Below are positions 44,393-53,935 of a stretch of 64,000 nt of DNA, in pieces. The translations under genes and the position numbers were made by a program. Position 1 is the first letter of the stretch, and the number at the start of each line of letters is the position of its first letter. This DNA comes from JALSHZ01 sp964614535 (GTDB taxonomy: Bacteria; Pseudomonadota; Gammaproteobacteria; UWMA-0217), in assembly GCA_964614535.1 (NCBI GenBank), contig CAZTOZ010000076.1, positions 13,406 to 77,405 of the forward strand, written 5' to 3'. The notes beneath the pieces are model-generated. The model was not told where the DNA came from. It saw nothing but the letters and a program-made list of their open reading frames with translations, and did not search any database.

Positions 44393-46189
44393 CTATTTCT
44401 CCGTCTTCAGCACGGCAAGAAAGGCTTCCTGCGGAATCTCCACCTTGCCCACCATCTTCATTCTCTTCTTGCCGGCCTTCTGCTTCTCCAGCAGCTTGCG
44501 CTTGCGTGACACGTCACCACCGTAACATTTGGCGAGCACGTTCTTGCGCAGCGCCTTGACATTGGTGCGGGCGATGATGTGGTTGCCGATGGCCGCCTGG
44601 ATCGCCACCTCGAACATCTGCCGGGGAATGATGTCGCGCATCTTCTCGGTCAGCTCCCGCCCACGGCTCTGGGCCACGCTCTGATGCAGGATCACCGACA
44701 GCGCATCGACCCGTTCGCCGTTGATGAGAATATCCACCTTCACCAGTGGCGCCGCCTGAAACCGCAGGAAGCTGTAGTCGAACGAGGCATAGCCACGGCT
44801 CACCGACTTGAGACGGTCGAAGAAATCGACCACCACCTCGCTCATCGGCAGTTCGTAGCCGAGCGACACCTGCTTGCCGGTGTAGAGCATCTTGGTCTGC
44901 ACGCCGCGCTTCTCGATGCAGAGCTTCATCACCTCGCCGAGATACTCCTGCGGCACGAGAATATTGCCCTGGATGATCGGCTCGCGAATCTCGTGGATCT
45001 CGTTGACCGGCGGCAGCTCCGACGGATTGTGGATCTCGAGGATCTCGCCCTTGGTGGTCTCGACTTGATAGACCACCGTCGGCGCGGTGGTGATGAGGTC
45101 GAGATCGTATTCCCGCTCCAGCCGCTCCTGGATGATCTCCATGTGGAGCATGCCGAGAAAACCACAGCGGAAACCAAACCCCAGCGCCTGCGAGGTCTCC
45201 GGCTCGTAAGCCAACGACGCGTCATTGAGTTTGAGCTTGTTGAGGGCGTCGCGAAGATTCTCGTAGTCGTCGGCGCTGACCGGATAGAGCCCGGCGAAGA
45301 CCCGCGGCTGCACCTCCTCGAAACCCTCCAGCGGCGCCTCGGCCGGCTGGGCGGCATCGGTGAAGGTATCACCCACCTTGGCGGCGTCGATGTCCTTGAT
45401 GCCGGCGATGACGTATCCCACCGATCCCGCCGGCAGTGCCTCCTGCTCCAGCGCCTTCGGCGTGAAGATGCCCAGCTTGTCCACCTGGTGGGTGGCGCCG
45501 GTGGACATCGCCACCAGCTTCTGTTTCCTGCGCAGTGTCCCTTCCATCACCCGCACCAGCGAAACGACGCCGAGATAGTTGTCGAACCAGGAGTCGATGA
45601 TCAACGCCTGCAACGGCCCGTCGGCGTCGCCCGCCGGCGGCGGCACGCGCTCGACGAGCTGTTCCAGTAACGCATCGATCCCCTCGCCGGTCTTGGCACT
45701 CACCTCCAGCGCGTCGGTGGCGTCGATGCCGATGATGTCCTCGATCTCCTGCTTGACGCGGTCGGGATCGGCCGCCGGCAGGTCGATCTTGTTCAGCACC
45801 GGGATCACCTCCAGCCCCATGTCGATGGCGGTGTAGCAGTTGGCCACGCTCTGGGCCTCGACCCCCTGGGAGGCATCGACGACCAGCAGCGCGCCCTCGC
45901 AGGCCGCCAGCGAACGCGACACCTCGTAGCTGAAATCCACATGACCCGGGGTGTCGATGAAATTGAGCCGATAGACCTCGCCATCGGCCGCCCGATAGTT
46001 CAACGACACACTCTGCGCCTTGATGGTGATGCCGCGCTCCCGCTCCAGATCCATCGAATCGAGCACCTGCTCCGACATCTCCCGCTCGGAGAGGCCACCG
46101 CAGGTCTGGATCAGGCGATCGGACAGCGTGGACTTGCCGTGGTCGATATGCGCAATGATCGAGAAATTGCGTATATTGTTGATATTAAT
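44393..46189 (-). CDS. lepA: Elongation factor 4 (LepA), apparent AUU start
   Basis: 598 aa ribosomal back-translocase GTPase. G1 AHIDHGKST is near residue 16, G2/G3 ERGITIKAQ and DTPGHVDF, G4 NKIDLP, and the LepA C-terminal domain extends to the end. The first in-frame ATG (46078) lies after the essential G1 motif, so it cannot be the start. Reading upstream, the frame meets no ATG, GTG or TTG. It meets ATT at 46189, six bases after GGGAG, overlapping the glutaredoxin stop as ATTAA. Starting there gives a 598-residue protein, the normal length. A sequencing error changing ATG to ATT is the main alternative. Confidence 0.95.
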   Translation of the reverse strand: MNINNIRNFSIIAHIDHGKSTLSDRLIQTCGGLSEREMSEQVLDSMDLERERGITIKAQSVSLNYRAADGEVYRLNFIDTPGHVDFSYEVSRSLAACEGALLVVDASQGVEAQSVANCYTAIDMGLEVIPVLNKIDLPAADPDRVKQEIEDIIGIDATDALEVSAKTGEGIDALLEQLVERVPPPAGDADGPLQALIIDSWFDNYLGVVSLVRVMEGTLRRKQKLVAMSTGATHQVDKLGIFTPKALEQEALPAGSVGYVIAGIKDIDAAKVGDTFTDAAQPAEAPLEGFEEVQPRVFAGLYPVSADDYENLRDALNKLKLNDASLAYEPETSQALGFGFRCGFLGMLHMEIIQERLEREYDLDLITTAPTVVYQVETTKGEILEIHNPSELPPVNEIHEIREPIIQGNILVPQEYLGEVMKLCIEKRGVQTKMLYTGKQVSLGYELPMSEVVVDFFDRLKSVSRGYASFDYSFLRFQAAPLVKVDILINGERVDALSVILHQSVAQSRGRELTEKMRDIIPRQMFEVAIQAAIGNHIIARTNVKALRKNVLAKCYGGDVSRKRKLLEKQKAGKKRMKMVGKVEIPQEAFLAVLKTEK

Positions 46190-46430
46190 GACTTTCTCCC
46201 AGAACCTTGTCGAGTCTTTCGCGATCGAGGAAGTGTTTGCAGATCACCTCGCCGCCATGGCAGAGCACCGGCACATCGGCATGGAAACGCCGGCGCAGCG
46301 TCACATCCCGGTCGATGTCCACCCGCTCCAGCGAACAGACGGACGGGTCGAGCAACTGGCCCAGCGCAAACGCCATATCGTCGCACAGATGACAACCTTC
46401 GCGGTAATAGAGGGTGAGCCGCAGGGTCAC
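46185..46430 (-). CDS. Glutaredoxin family protein (DUF836)
   Basis: 81 aa. Thioredoxin-like fold with redox motif CHLC at residues 14-17 (YYREGCHLCDDM) and the cis-Pro region ADVPVLC. GTG start overlaps the degQ/mucD stop (GTGA), and its stop overlaps the start of lepA. Small thiol-disulfide protein; partner unknown. This gene between mucD and lepA is conserved in several gammaproteobacteria. Confidence 0.9.
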   Translation of the reverse strand: MTLRLTLYYREGCHLCDDMAFALGQLLDPSVCSLERVDIDRDVTLRRRFHADVPVLCHGGEVICKHFLDRERLDKVLGESH

Positions 46431-47875
46431 TTGGCGGGCAACTTCAGTGGCAGAAAGACCGGCCCGCCGGGACGCTGCACCAGCACCGGCACCGAATGCT
46501 TCGCCGGCAGCCCCGGCACCAGCTTGCGCAGCGCCGCGATGTCGTCGATCTTGTGGTTGTCGATGGAGATGATGACATCGCCCTCGCGAATGCCCGCTTC
46601 GGCGGCGGCACCACCGGGCAGCACCTGCTCCACCAGCACGCCGCTGGAGACGTTTAGCGCTTCGCCGATTTCCTTCGACAGCGGCGCCGCAACGATACCC
46701 AGCCGCGCCACCCGGTTCTGATCGACGCCGCGCTTGCGGGCCTCGATCTGCTCCTCTTCGGGCAACGCCTGGATGACGATCCGCTTCTTCAGCGTCTTGC
46801 CGCCACGGAGGATCTCCACCGCCACCTCGTCACCGACGTGGAACCGCCCCACCATCGGCGGCAGATCGGAGGAGTGGGAAATCGGATTGCCATTGAAGGT
46901 CAGAATCACGTCCCCCACCTGGATGCCGCCCTTTTCGGCCGGACTGTCGCCGATCACCTGGGCCACCAGCGCGCCCCGCGGCCGGTCGAGGCCGAACGAC
47001 TCGGCCAGATCGCCGGTGACCTCCTGGATATAGACGCCGAGCCAGCCACGCTGCACCTTGCCCGTGGCCTTGAGCTGCCTCGCCACGTCCATCGCCACGT
47101 CGATCGGAATGGCAAACGACAACCCCATGAAACCGCCGGTACGACTGTAGATCTGGGAATTGATCCCGACCACCTCGCCATCGAGGTTGAACAGCGGCCC
47201 TCCCGAATTGCCCGGGTTGATCGCCACATCGGTCTGAATGAACGGCACGTACTGCTCCGACGGCAATGACCGCCCCTTGGCGCTGACGATGCCGGCCGTC
47301 GCCGAGTGCTCGAAGCCGAACGGCGAACCAATGGCCAGCACCCATTCGCCCACCTTCAGCTTGTCCGACGAACCCAGCTTCAGCACCGGCAGATTCTCGG
47401 CATCGATCTTCAGCAACGCCACGTCGGTGCGGGGATCACTGCCGATCAACTTGGCCTTGTACTCCTGTCGGTTGCTGAAACGAACGACGATCTCGGCGGC
47501 ATTCTTGACGACATGATGGTTGGTGAGAATGTAGCCGTCCGGGGAGATGACGAACCCGGAACCGAGGGAGTTCTCGCCCCCGAACTCGTCCGGGTCCGGC
47601 AGCTCGCCGCCATCCCCCCCCCGGTGACGCTCGAGAAACTTCTTCAGAAAATCGCCCAGCTCGCCTTCGCCCGGCATCCCGGGGACGGCCGACTGCCCCC
47701 CCAGCGCCGAGGCCCCGGCGCGCGGCACCGTGCTGATGTTGACCACCGCGGGGCTGTTGCGCTCGATCAGTTCGGTGAACGATGGCAACGCACCCGACAG
47801 TGCCCAGGCCGGATCGCCAATACCGGACAGAGCCACGATACACAGCAGCGCCGTGGCGATGGAACGTAGATTCAT
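46427..47875 (-). CDS. mucD: Periplasmic serine endoprotease of the Do/DegQ family (MucD-like)
   Basis: 482 aa. Signal peptide about 1-25. Trypsin-like domain with catalytic His in NHHVV, Asp in TDVALLKI, Ser in NPGNSGGP. Two PDZ domains (about 275-365 and 385-475). It degrades misfolded envelope proteins and dampens the RpoE/AlgU response in Pseudomonas. Its position after rseC in the rpoE operon fits the MucD name better than DegP. It starts 319 bases downstream of rseC, so it may have its own promoter. Confidence 0.93.
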   Translation of the reverse strand: MNLRSIATALLCIVALSGIGDPAWALSGALPSFTELIERNSPAVVNISTVPRAGASALGGQSAVPGMPGEGELGDFLKKFLERHRGGDGGELPDPDEFGGENSLGSGFVISPDGYILTNHHVVKNAAEIVVRFSNRQEYKAKLIGSDPRTDVALLKIDAENLPVLKLGSSDKLKVGEWVLAIGSPFGFEHSATAGIVSAKGRSLPSEQYVPFIQTDVAINPGNSGGPLFNLDGEVVGINSQIYSRTGGFMGLSFAIPIDVAMDVARQLKATGKVQRGWLGVYIQEVTGDLAESFGLDRPRGALVAQVIGDSPAEKGGIQVGDVILTFNGNPISHSSDLPPMVGRFHVGDEVAVEILRGGKTLKKRIVIQALPEEEQIEARKRGVDQNRVARLGIVAAPLSKEIGEALNVSSGVLVEQVLPGGAAAEAGIREGDVIISIDNHKIDDIAALRKLVPGLPAKHSVPVLVQRPGGPVFLPLKLPAK

Positions 47876-48194
47876 CGAAAGCTCCCGGAAAACTACCGCT
47901 GTCGGCAGCCGGATGGTCGGGCTGCCGGAGAAAGAGGCAGATTATCGGCGATTGTGTCGGGAAAAGCACGTTTCCAAGCTGTCATCGACCGGGCCATCGA
48001 ACCGGCGGGTTCGACGGCCGGCACAGCGCGCGCCCACCATCGACTCCGACCCGGCACACACCCTAGAAACAGGGGAAACGGTACGCGGTGGCATCGGCAG
48101 CCCGAGCCACACGACGGACGGTTCCGGATAGGCTCCATGCCCCGCCGATGGCAGGCCCGCAGCCCCTCCGCAGCCGCCGAACGGGCTCCGGCCG
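47876..48194. other. Intergenic region between rseC and mucD (319 bp)
   Basis: No gene seen. On the minus strand GATAAT at 47946-47941 could be a -10 for mucD, without a convincing -35. No RpoE-type GGAACTT element was found. Confidence 0.4.
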
Positions 48195-48629
48195 TCAACC
48201 GTCGATCGACAGCAACACCGGCTGGAAACGCGGATCCTGCTCCAGCCGCCGGCCACGGCGCCTGACGAACAGATACCCGGCACCGAAACCGAGCAGCGAG
48301 GCGACGACGGTCCACGGCTCACTGCCGGGCACGACCGTCTGCGCCACCAGGCCACCCGCAATCATCGCCAGCAGCGGCAGCAGGTAGACCAGGAAGGCCG
48401 CCCGCAACAAGCCGCCCTCGGAAAGCCCCAGGGTCACCGTCTGCCCCACCCGGGCGCCGAGCGGGTTGGGTACCCGCAACGCCCGGCCGCCGCGCTCGAA
48501 CAGCGCCGCCAGCGACGACGTGCCACAGCCATCGGCCGAGGCACAGCCACCACAGGCGCCGCGCTGCCGTGTCTCGATCCAGGCAAAGCGGCCCTCGGTG
48601 CGAACGACGATACCCTGTGCCTTGATCAC
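48195..48629 (-). CDS. rseC: RseC/SoxR-reducing system protein
   Basis: 144 aa inner-membrane protein. The N-terminal Cys cluster CGGCASADGCG (about 26-36), two TM helices (about 78-98 and 107-124). It modulates RpoE activity and participates in SoxR reduction in E. coli. GTG start overlaps the rseB stop as GTGA. Confidence 0.93.
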   Translation of the reverse strand: MIKAQGIVVRTEGRFAWIETRQRGACGGCASADGCGTSSLAALFERGGRALRVPNPLGARVGQTVTLGLSEGGLLRAAFLVYLLPLLAMIAGGLVAQTVVPGSEPWTVVASLLGFGAGYLFVRRRGRRLEQDPRFQPVLLSIDG

Positions 48630-49600
48630 AGCGCCGGCTCCAACCCCGCATAGATGGCACTGATGGTCGGCTCTGGCACTTCGCCGATGACGGCGACGAC
48701 GAAACCCTGTTTGATGTTCATCAGGGTATTCAACGCACCAGAGCTCTCCCGGGAGGCATGGTACCGTTCGCCGCGCCCCGGCTGCTTGATGAAGACGGAG
48801 ATGGTCGCCACCCCATCGTCGAGCACGATGTGGCGTACCGGCGTGCGGCTCCCCGGCACGATGCGGGTGCGGTCCTGGGTGATCTCGAAACCCGGCGGCG
48901 TCCAGCCCAGCTTCCAGCGTGGCAACAGGTCCAGCGTATTGGGGGGCTCTGGCTCGACGGCGGGCTCCCCCGCATCCGCTATCCAGTCGTACTCGGCGGC
49001 GCTGAAACGGATGTCAGGACTCTTCTCCGGCAGCTCCAGCCGGTTGAAGATCAACTGCTCCTTCGGCTGCCCCGCCTTGTCCACCACCTGGGATTTCAGC
49101 AACAGCCCGCTCTCGGCCTCGAGACAGAGGCGGTAGCCAAAGCGGTAGCTGTCACGTGGCACGATGGAGACCACCTGACAGGTGTAGCCCGCGATCTCCT
49201 CGGTACCGTCGAGATAGTAGTCGTAGAAGTCGCTGGTCGTGGTGAACTGGCGGTCGAAGGCGCCGGCGGCGGAACGCTTGCCCGCCTCCTCGATCAGCAG
49301 CATCTCCTTGTCGGGGATGACGCTGACGAGGCTGTGATCATCACGGTAGACCTCCCGCAGCTCGCCCGCGATGGTGCTCAGATACTCACGCTCGCCATGC
49401 TTGTCGAAGCTGTGGACGATACGCATCGTCCACGACTTGTCACCGTTGACGAAGGTGAAAGCGCCCGTGTAGTTGAGGGATTGGCCGGCCGAGGCCATCT
49501 TTTCCAGCAGTCGGCTGACCGCTTCCCGGTCGTCAGCGGCGGCCGTTCCCGGCAGCAGCGCCACGCCGCACAACAGCCCGGCCACGATGATCGAGCGCAT
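48626..49600 (-). CDS. rseB: RseB/MucB, periplasmic regulator of the anti-sigma factor
   Basis: 324 aa, with signal peptide about 1-22. Large lipid-binding-like beta domain (about 25-215, with NYTGAFTFV and REVYRDDHSL) and a small C-terminal domain. Binds RseA/MucA in the periplasm and protects it until envelope stress. The ATG at 49600 overlaps the rseA stop (TGATG). An open frame upstream of this is a shadow of rseA. Confidence 0.94.
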   Translation of the reverse strand: MRSIIVAGLLCGVALLPGTAAADDREAVSRLLEKMASAGQSLNYTGAFTFVNGDKSWTMRIVHSFDKHGEREYLSTIAGELREVYRDDHSLVSVIPDKEMLLIEEAGKRSAAGAFDRQFTTTSDFYDYYLDGTEEIAGYTCQVVSIVPRDSYRFGYRLCLEAESGLLLKSQVVDKAGQPKEQLIFNRLELPEKSPDIRFSAAEYDWIADAGEPAVEPEPPNTLDLLPRWKLGWTPPGFEITQDRTRIVPGSRTPVRHIVLDDGVATISVFIKQPGRGERYHASRESSGALNTLMNIKQGFVVAVIGEVPEPTISAIYAGLEPAL

Positions 49601-50274
49601 CAGGGCTGGTCGTCCACCGGAATGTCGAAGCCCATGATTCGTGCCCGCGGCAACACGTTGCGCCGGGCGGCATGCTCGGCATGGGTGGCAAGATAGCCCC
49701 CCAGCAGGCGGGCATTGGCACTGCCGTACAGGGCCGGCGGAATGGGCGTAGCCGGTGGCGGGGCAACCGCCGGTGAGCTGACCGGCTGGGCCAGTTCGGC
49801 GGGCGGAACCGATGCAACGCTGCCCGCCGCCATGCCATTCTCGTGCAGCGGCGCCTCGGGCTGTTGCCGCGCCAGCGGCGGCGTGGCCGGCTGTTCGGCG
49901 GTGTGGGAGCCGATGCCCTTGAGCACCGTCAACGAGACCAACGCCACCGATGCCGCGATGGCACCACCGACCAGCACCTTCAACCAGGGAATACGATGCC
50001 CGCTCCCGGTCCCGGGCGGCAGTTCGGCGCTGCCCAGATCCCACTGTTCGTCGGACGGCAGCGCCTCGATCTCGGCCAGTACCCGATCGCTCAACGACTG
50101 GTCGAAGACCACATCCGGCTCGTCACGGATGGCGGCACCGATCAGCTGATAGTGCTTGAACTTGGCGCGGGCCGCCTCCGATTTCAGCAGCTCGTCCGTT
50201 ACCCGACGTATCTCGAACTCGGTGAGTTCGTCATCGACATAGGCCGACAGCCTCTCTTGATGTGAATTGCCCAT
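49600..50274 (-). CDS. rseA: Anti-sigma-E factor RseA/MucA
   Basis: 224 aa. Cytosolic anti-sigma domain (ERLSAYVDDELTEFEIRRV, residues about 7-25), a single TM helix near 97-117 (LVGGAIAASVALVSLTVL), then an Ala/Pro-rich periplasmic part that binds RseB. Holds RpoE inactive until cleaved by regulated proteolysis. It is separated from rpoE by 317 bases, unusually far. Confidence 0.93.
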   Translation of the reverse strand: MGNSHQERLSAYVDDELTEFEIRRVTDELLKSEAARAKFKHYQLIGAAIRDEPDVVFDQSLSDRVLAEIEALPSDEQWDLGSAELPPGTGSGHRIPWLKVLVGGAIAASVALVSLTVLKGIGSHTAEQPATPPLARQQPEAPLHENGMAAGSVASVPPAELAQPVSSPAVAPPPATPIPPALYGSANARLLGGYLATHAEHAARRNVLPRARIMGFDIPVDDQP

Positions 50275-50591
50275 TCTTCCGTTGAAACCCTGTCTGTAGC
50301 TAGCTATGGACGGAACCTCCGATCCACTCGCAAGTTCCGCGGCACGACCCCGTGCCCTCCGAACCCCTCACCGCCAGGCGATTGATTCTGCGGGAAAACC
50401 GGCAACCGCAGCCGCCGTTCCCCACGCCGACCCTCCGGACCGGACCAGTCGGCGCGTCATACTCCGTTGGGCAATCCGCTTCCCAATTAGTTCAAACCCG
50501 CAGGCCCACTTGTTACAAAAATGTGACGCAGCTCACTTATACCACCGGCGGATCCGCGGCCGTGAAACCCGCCATCATGGCGTCCGGACCA
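50275..50591. other. Unusually long rpoE-rseA spacer (317 bp) with CRP-like site
   Basis: No gene seen. Contains a CRP-type palindrome at 50522-50537 and AT-rich flanks. A minus-strand TATAAG close by lacks a well-placed -35. In most relatives rseA follows rpoE almost directly, so a separate promoter for rseA is possible. Confidence 0.5.
50522..50537. promoter_or_regulatory. CRP/Vfr-like palindrome
   Basis: TGTGACGCAGCTCACT: nine of the ten core bases of the CRP consensus TGTGA-N6-TCACA. It lies between rpoE and rseA. Whether the host has CRP/Vfr is unknown. Confidence 0.45.
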
Positions 50592-51185
50592 TCAGTTCAG
50601 CAGCGGCGCCAACACCTTGTCGATGGCCTCCCTGGCGCGGAAGATCCGCGAGCGCACCGTGCCGATGGGGCAGTCCATCGCCTCGGCGATCGCCTCGTAG
50701 GTCATCCCTTCCAGCTCCCGCAACGTGATCGCCACTTTCAGATCCTCGGGCAAATGCTGAATGGCGGAGCTGACGGTGAGCTTGATCTCCTCCGACAGCA
50801 GCATGTTCTCCGGTGTCGACGAGTCCTTGAGTTCGTTATAGCAGGAATACTGCTCGGCATCCTGCACGTCGATGGAAGCGTCCGGCTGGCGCCGCCCTTC
50901 GGCGACCAGATGATTCTTGGCGGTGTTGATCGCAATGCGATACAACCAAGTGTAGAAGGCGCTGTCGCCGCGAAACGTCGCCAGCCCCTTGTAGGCCTTG
51001 ACGAAAGCCTCTTGTGCCACGTCCAGCGCCTGGTGCGGGTCCTTCACATAGCCGCCGACGAGTTTGATGATCTTGGCCTGGTACCTGGTGACCAGAATAT
51101 CGAATGCTTTTCTCTCTCCTGCCTGTACACGGCGGATGAGTTCCTGGTCGGAACTATTGGCCGCGTTCTTCTGACCCTTGCTCAC
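50592..51185 (-). CDS. rpoE: RNA polymerase sigma factor RpoE/AlgU
   Basis: 197 aa ECF sigma factor for envelope stress. Region 2 QELIRRVQAGERKAFDILV, ALDVAQEAFVKAYKGL and FYTWLYRIAINTAKNHLV; region 4 GMTYEAIAEAMDCPIGTVRSRIFRAREAI (quoted in part). Starts at GTG 51185. First gene of a stress/translation superoperon that runs, with several start-stop overlaps, to 38091. No RpoE-type autoregulatory promoter could be read in the 228-base nadB/rpoE spacer. Confidence 0.97.
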   Translation of the reverse strand: MSKGQKNAANSSDQELIRRVQAGERKAFDILVTRYQAKIIKLVGGYVKDPHQALDVAQEAFVKAYKGLATFRGDSAFYTWLYRIAINTAKNHLVAEGRRQPDASIDVQDAEQYSCYNELKDSSTPENMLLSEEIKLTVSSAIQHLPEDLKVAITLRELEGMTYEAIAEAMDCPIGTVRSRIFRAREAIDKVLAPLLN

Positions 51186-51413
51186 AAGACACCTCGGATT
51201 ATGTAATTATTGTTATGGCTGACGGTGGGCCGAACCCACCCGCCGGGCGTAGCGTCGCCGCTGCGCTCGTGGTGCTTCATGCAATCTGGCGGGAAGCCAC
51301 GGAACCGGTCTTTGTGCCGGATTCCTGGGGATTCCCCGTCGTTTTCCTCCTGAGGTCCCGATTCAGCCGTTCATCCTCGGAACGCCGACAAGTATGCCAA
51401 AATACCCGACGAA

Positions 51414-53072
51414 ATGAACCTCCCGAAACAATCACAATTGGTATTCGATCACGATGTGCTCGTCATCGGCAGCGGCGCGGCGGGGTTGAGTCTGGCGCTG
51501 CACCTGGCCGGGCGGCTGCGGGTGGCGGTGTTGAGCAAGGTGGAGATCACCGACGGCAGCACTTTCTATGCCCAGGGGGGAATCTCAGCGGTGATGGCCG
51601 ACGACGATTCGATCGAGTCCCATGTCGCCGACACGGTCGATGCCGGCGCCGGTCTCTGCGACGAGCAGGCGGTGCGCTTCACCATCCGCCATGGCCGCGA
51701 GGCGATCGAGTGGCTGCTCGACCTCGGCGTGCCGTTCACCCGCGAGCATGGCGACGGCCTGCACCTGACCCGCGAGGGGGGCCACAGCCATCGCCGCGTC
51801 GTCCACGCCGACGACGCCACCGGACAGGCGCTGGAGAACACGCTGGTGGCGCAGGCACGCCGCCACGACGACATCGAGCTGTTCGAACACCATCTGGCGG
51901 TGGATCTGATCCGCAAGGACGGACGCTGTGTCGGCGCCTATGTGCTCGACCGCGAGCGCGGTCGCGTCGATGTGTTCCGCGCCCGTTTCGTGGTACTGGC
52001 CACCGGCGGGGCCAGCAAAGTCTACCTCTACACCAGCAACCCCGACGGCTCCACCGGCGACGGGGTGGCGATGGCCTGGCGCGCCGGCTGCCGCGTCGCC
52101 GACATGGAGTTCATGCAGTTCCACCCCACCTGCCTGTTCCACCCCAGCGCCAAGTCCTTTCTCATCACCGAGGCGGTGCGCGGCGAAGGGGGCTATCTGC
52201 GACTGCCAGATGGCGACCGTTTCATGGCGCGCTTCGACGAGCGCATGGAGCTGGCGCCACGGGACATCGTTGCCCGCGCCATCGACCACGAGATGAAACG
52301 TCTCGGCATCGACAACGTCTATCTCGACATCACCCACAAGCCGGCCGACTTCATCATCCAGCACTTTCCGACGGTCTATGCACGCTGCCTCAAGTACGGC
52401 TTCGACATGACCCGCGACTGGCTGCCGGTGGTGCCGGCCTCACACTACACCTGCGGCGGCGTCATCACCGATCTGGCCGCGCGCACCGACGTGACGAACC
52501 TCTACGCCGTTGGCGAGGTGGCCTGCACCGGCCTGCACGGCGCCAACCGGATGGCCAGCAACTCGCTGCTGGAGTGTCTGGTGTTCGCCCGTGCCGCGGC
52601 CGACGACATCCTCGATCGCGCGGCCGGGATCCCGCCACCGCCCGAGGTGGCGCCGTGGGACGAAAGCCAGGTGACCGACTCCGACGAACACGTCGTCGTC
52701 ACCCACAACTGGGACGAGCTGCGGCGCTTCATGTGGGATTACGTCGGCATCGTCCGCACCACCAAGCGGCTGGAGCGGGCGCGCAACCGCGCCGATCTGC
52801 TCAACCGCGAGATCTTCGACTATTACGCCAACTTCAAGATCACCTCCGACCTCATCGAACTGCGTAACCTGGCGTTGGTGGCGGAGCTGATCATCGATGC
52901 GGCGATGGCGCGCAAGGAGAGCCGCGGCCTCCACTTCACCCGGGACCATCCCGAGACCGACCCGGCCCTCGACGGTCGCCATACCATCCTCACGCCCGGG
53001 GAGCCGGCGCGGCTGCTGCCGTTGTCCGAGGCACTGGCCACCCGGGATTTTGACGCTCACCCGACCGCGTGA
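51414..53072 (+). CDS. nadB: L-aspartate oxidase
   Basis: 552 aa, first step of de novo NAD synthesis: aspartate to iminoaspartate with FAD. FAD-binding VIGSGAAGLSLAL (residues about 15-27), YAQGGISAV, EGGHSHRRVVHADD, HPTCLF and YTCGGVITD. Divergent from rpoE, as in E. coli and Pseudomonas. Start ATG 51414. Followed 40 bases later by map. Confidence 0.97.
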   Translation: MNLPKQSQLVFDHDVLVIGSGAAGLSLALHLAGRLRVAVLSKVEITDGSTFYAQGGISAVMADDDSIESHVADTVDAGAGLCDEQAVRFTIRHGREAIEWLLDLGVPFTREHGDGLHLTREGGHSHRRVVHADDATGQALENTLVAQARRHDDIELFEHHLAVDLIRKDGRCVGAYVLDRERGRVDVFRARFVVLATGGASKVYLYTSNPDGSTGDGVAMAWRAGCRVADMEFMQFHPTCLFHPSAKSFLITEAVRGEGGYLRLPDGDRFMARFDERMELAPRDIVARAIDHEMKRLGIDNVYLDITHKPADFIIQHFPTVYARCLKYGFDMTRDWLPVVPASHYTCGGVITDLAARTDVTNLYAVGEVACTGLHGANRMASNSLLECLVFARAAADDILDRAAGIPPPPEVAPWDESQVTDSDEHVVVTHNWDELRRFMWDYVGIVRTTKRLERARNRADLLNREIFDYYANFKITSDLIELRNLALVAELIIDAAMARKESRGLHFTRDHPETDPALDGRHTILTPGEPARLLPLSEALATRDFDAHPTA

Positions 53073-53112
53073 CAGACTTCCCGTCCCTCCACTGCCGGCC
53101 ACGACGAACGCC

Positions 53113-53883
53113 ATGACCATCCACATCAAGACCCCCGAGGAAATCGAGAAGATGCGCGCCGCCGGCCGCGCCGCCGCCGAGGTGCTGGAGATGATCGAAC
53201 CGCGAGTAGAGGCGGGCATGACCACCAATGACATCGACCGTATCTGCCACGACTTCATGGTCAATGAACAGGGCGTCATCCCCGCGCCGCTGAACTACCA
53301 CGGCTTTCCCAAATCTGTCTGCACCTCGGTCAACCATCAGATCTGCCACGGCATTCCCAGCGACAAGAAGCTGAAGAACGGCGACATCGTCAATATCGAC
53401 GTCACCGTCATCAAGGACGGCTACCACGGCGACACCAGCCTGATGGTCTGCGTCGGCAAGCCCTCGATCATCGCCAAACGGCTGGTGGAGACGGCGCGAC
53501 AAGCGATGATCGAGGGCATCAAACAGGTACGCCCGGGCGCCACCCTCGGCGACATCGGCCACGCCATCCAGAAATTCACCGAGGGCCACCGCTTCTCCAT
53601 CGTCCGGGAATACTGCGGCCACGGCATCGGCAAGGGGTTTCACGAAGCGCCGCAGGTGCTCCACTATGGCAAACCCGGCACCGGCGAAGTGCTGCGGCCC
53701 GGCATGACCTTCACCATCGAGCCGATGGTCAACGCCGGCAAACGCCACGCCAAGGTGTTGCCGGACGGCTGGACCGTCGTCACCAAGGACCACAGCCTGT
53801 CGGCGCAGTGGGAGCACACGATTCTGGTCACCGAAACGGGCTACGAGATACTGACGCTGCGCCAGGGTGAAACGATCGAATAG
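53113..53883 (+). CDS. map: Methionine aminopeptidase, type I
   Basis: 256 aa. Removes the initiator Met. The five metal ligands sit in NIDVTVIKDGYHGDTS (two Asp), EYCGHGIGKGFHE (His), FTIEP (Glu) and WEHTILVT (Glu). The ATG at 53113 gives the usual family length; the upstream 72 in-frame codons overlap nadB. Followed by glnD, an arrangement common in gammaproteobacteria. Confidence 0.97.
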   Translation: MTIHIKTPEEIEKMRAAGRAAAEVLEMIEPRVEAGMTTNDIDRICHDFMVNEQGVIPAPLNYHGFPKSVCTSVNHQICHGIPSDKKLKNGDIVNIDVTVIKDGYHGDTSLMVCVGKPSIIAKRLVETARQAMIEGIKQVRPGATLGDIGHAIQKFTEGHRFSIVREYCGHGIGKGFHEAPQVLHYGKPGTGEVLRPGMTFTIEPMVNAGKRHAKVLPDGWTVVTKDHSLSAQWEHTILVTETGYEILTLRQGETIE

Positions 53884-53935
53884 CCTCTCCAACCCGGTGC
53901 TCGCGGCCCGCGCCGACAACTCCAGGTAACCGCCC

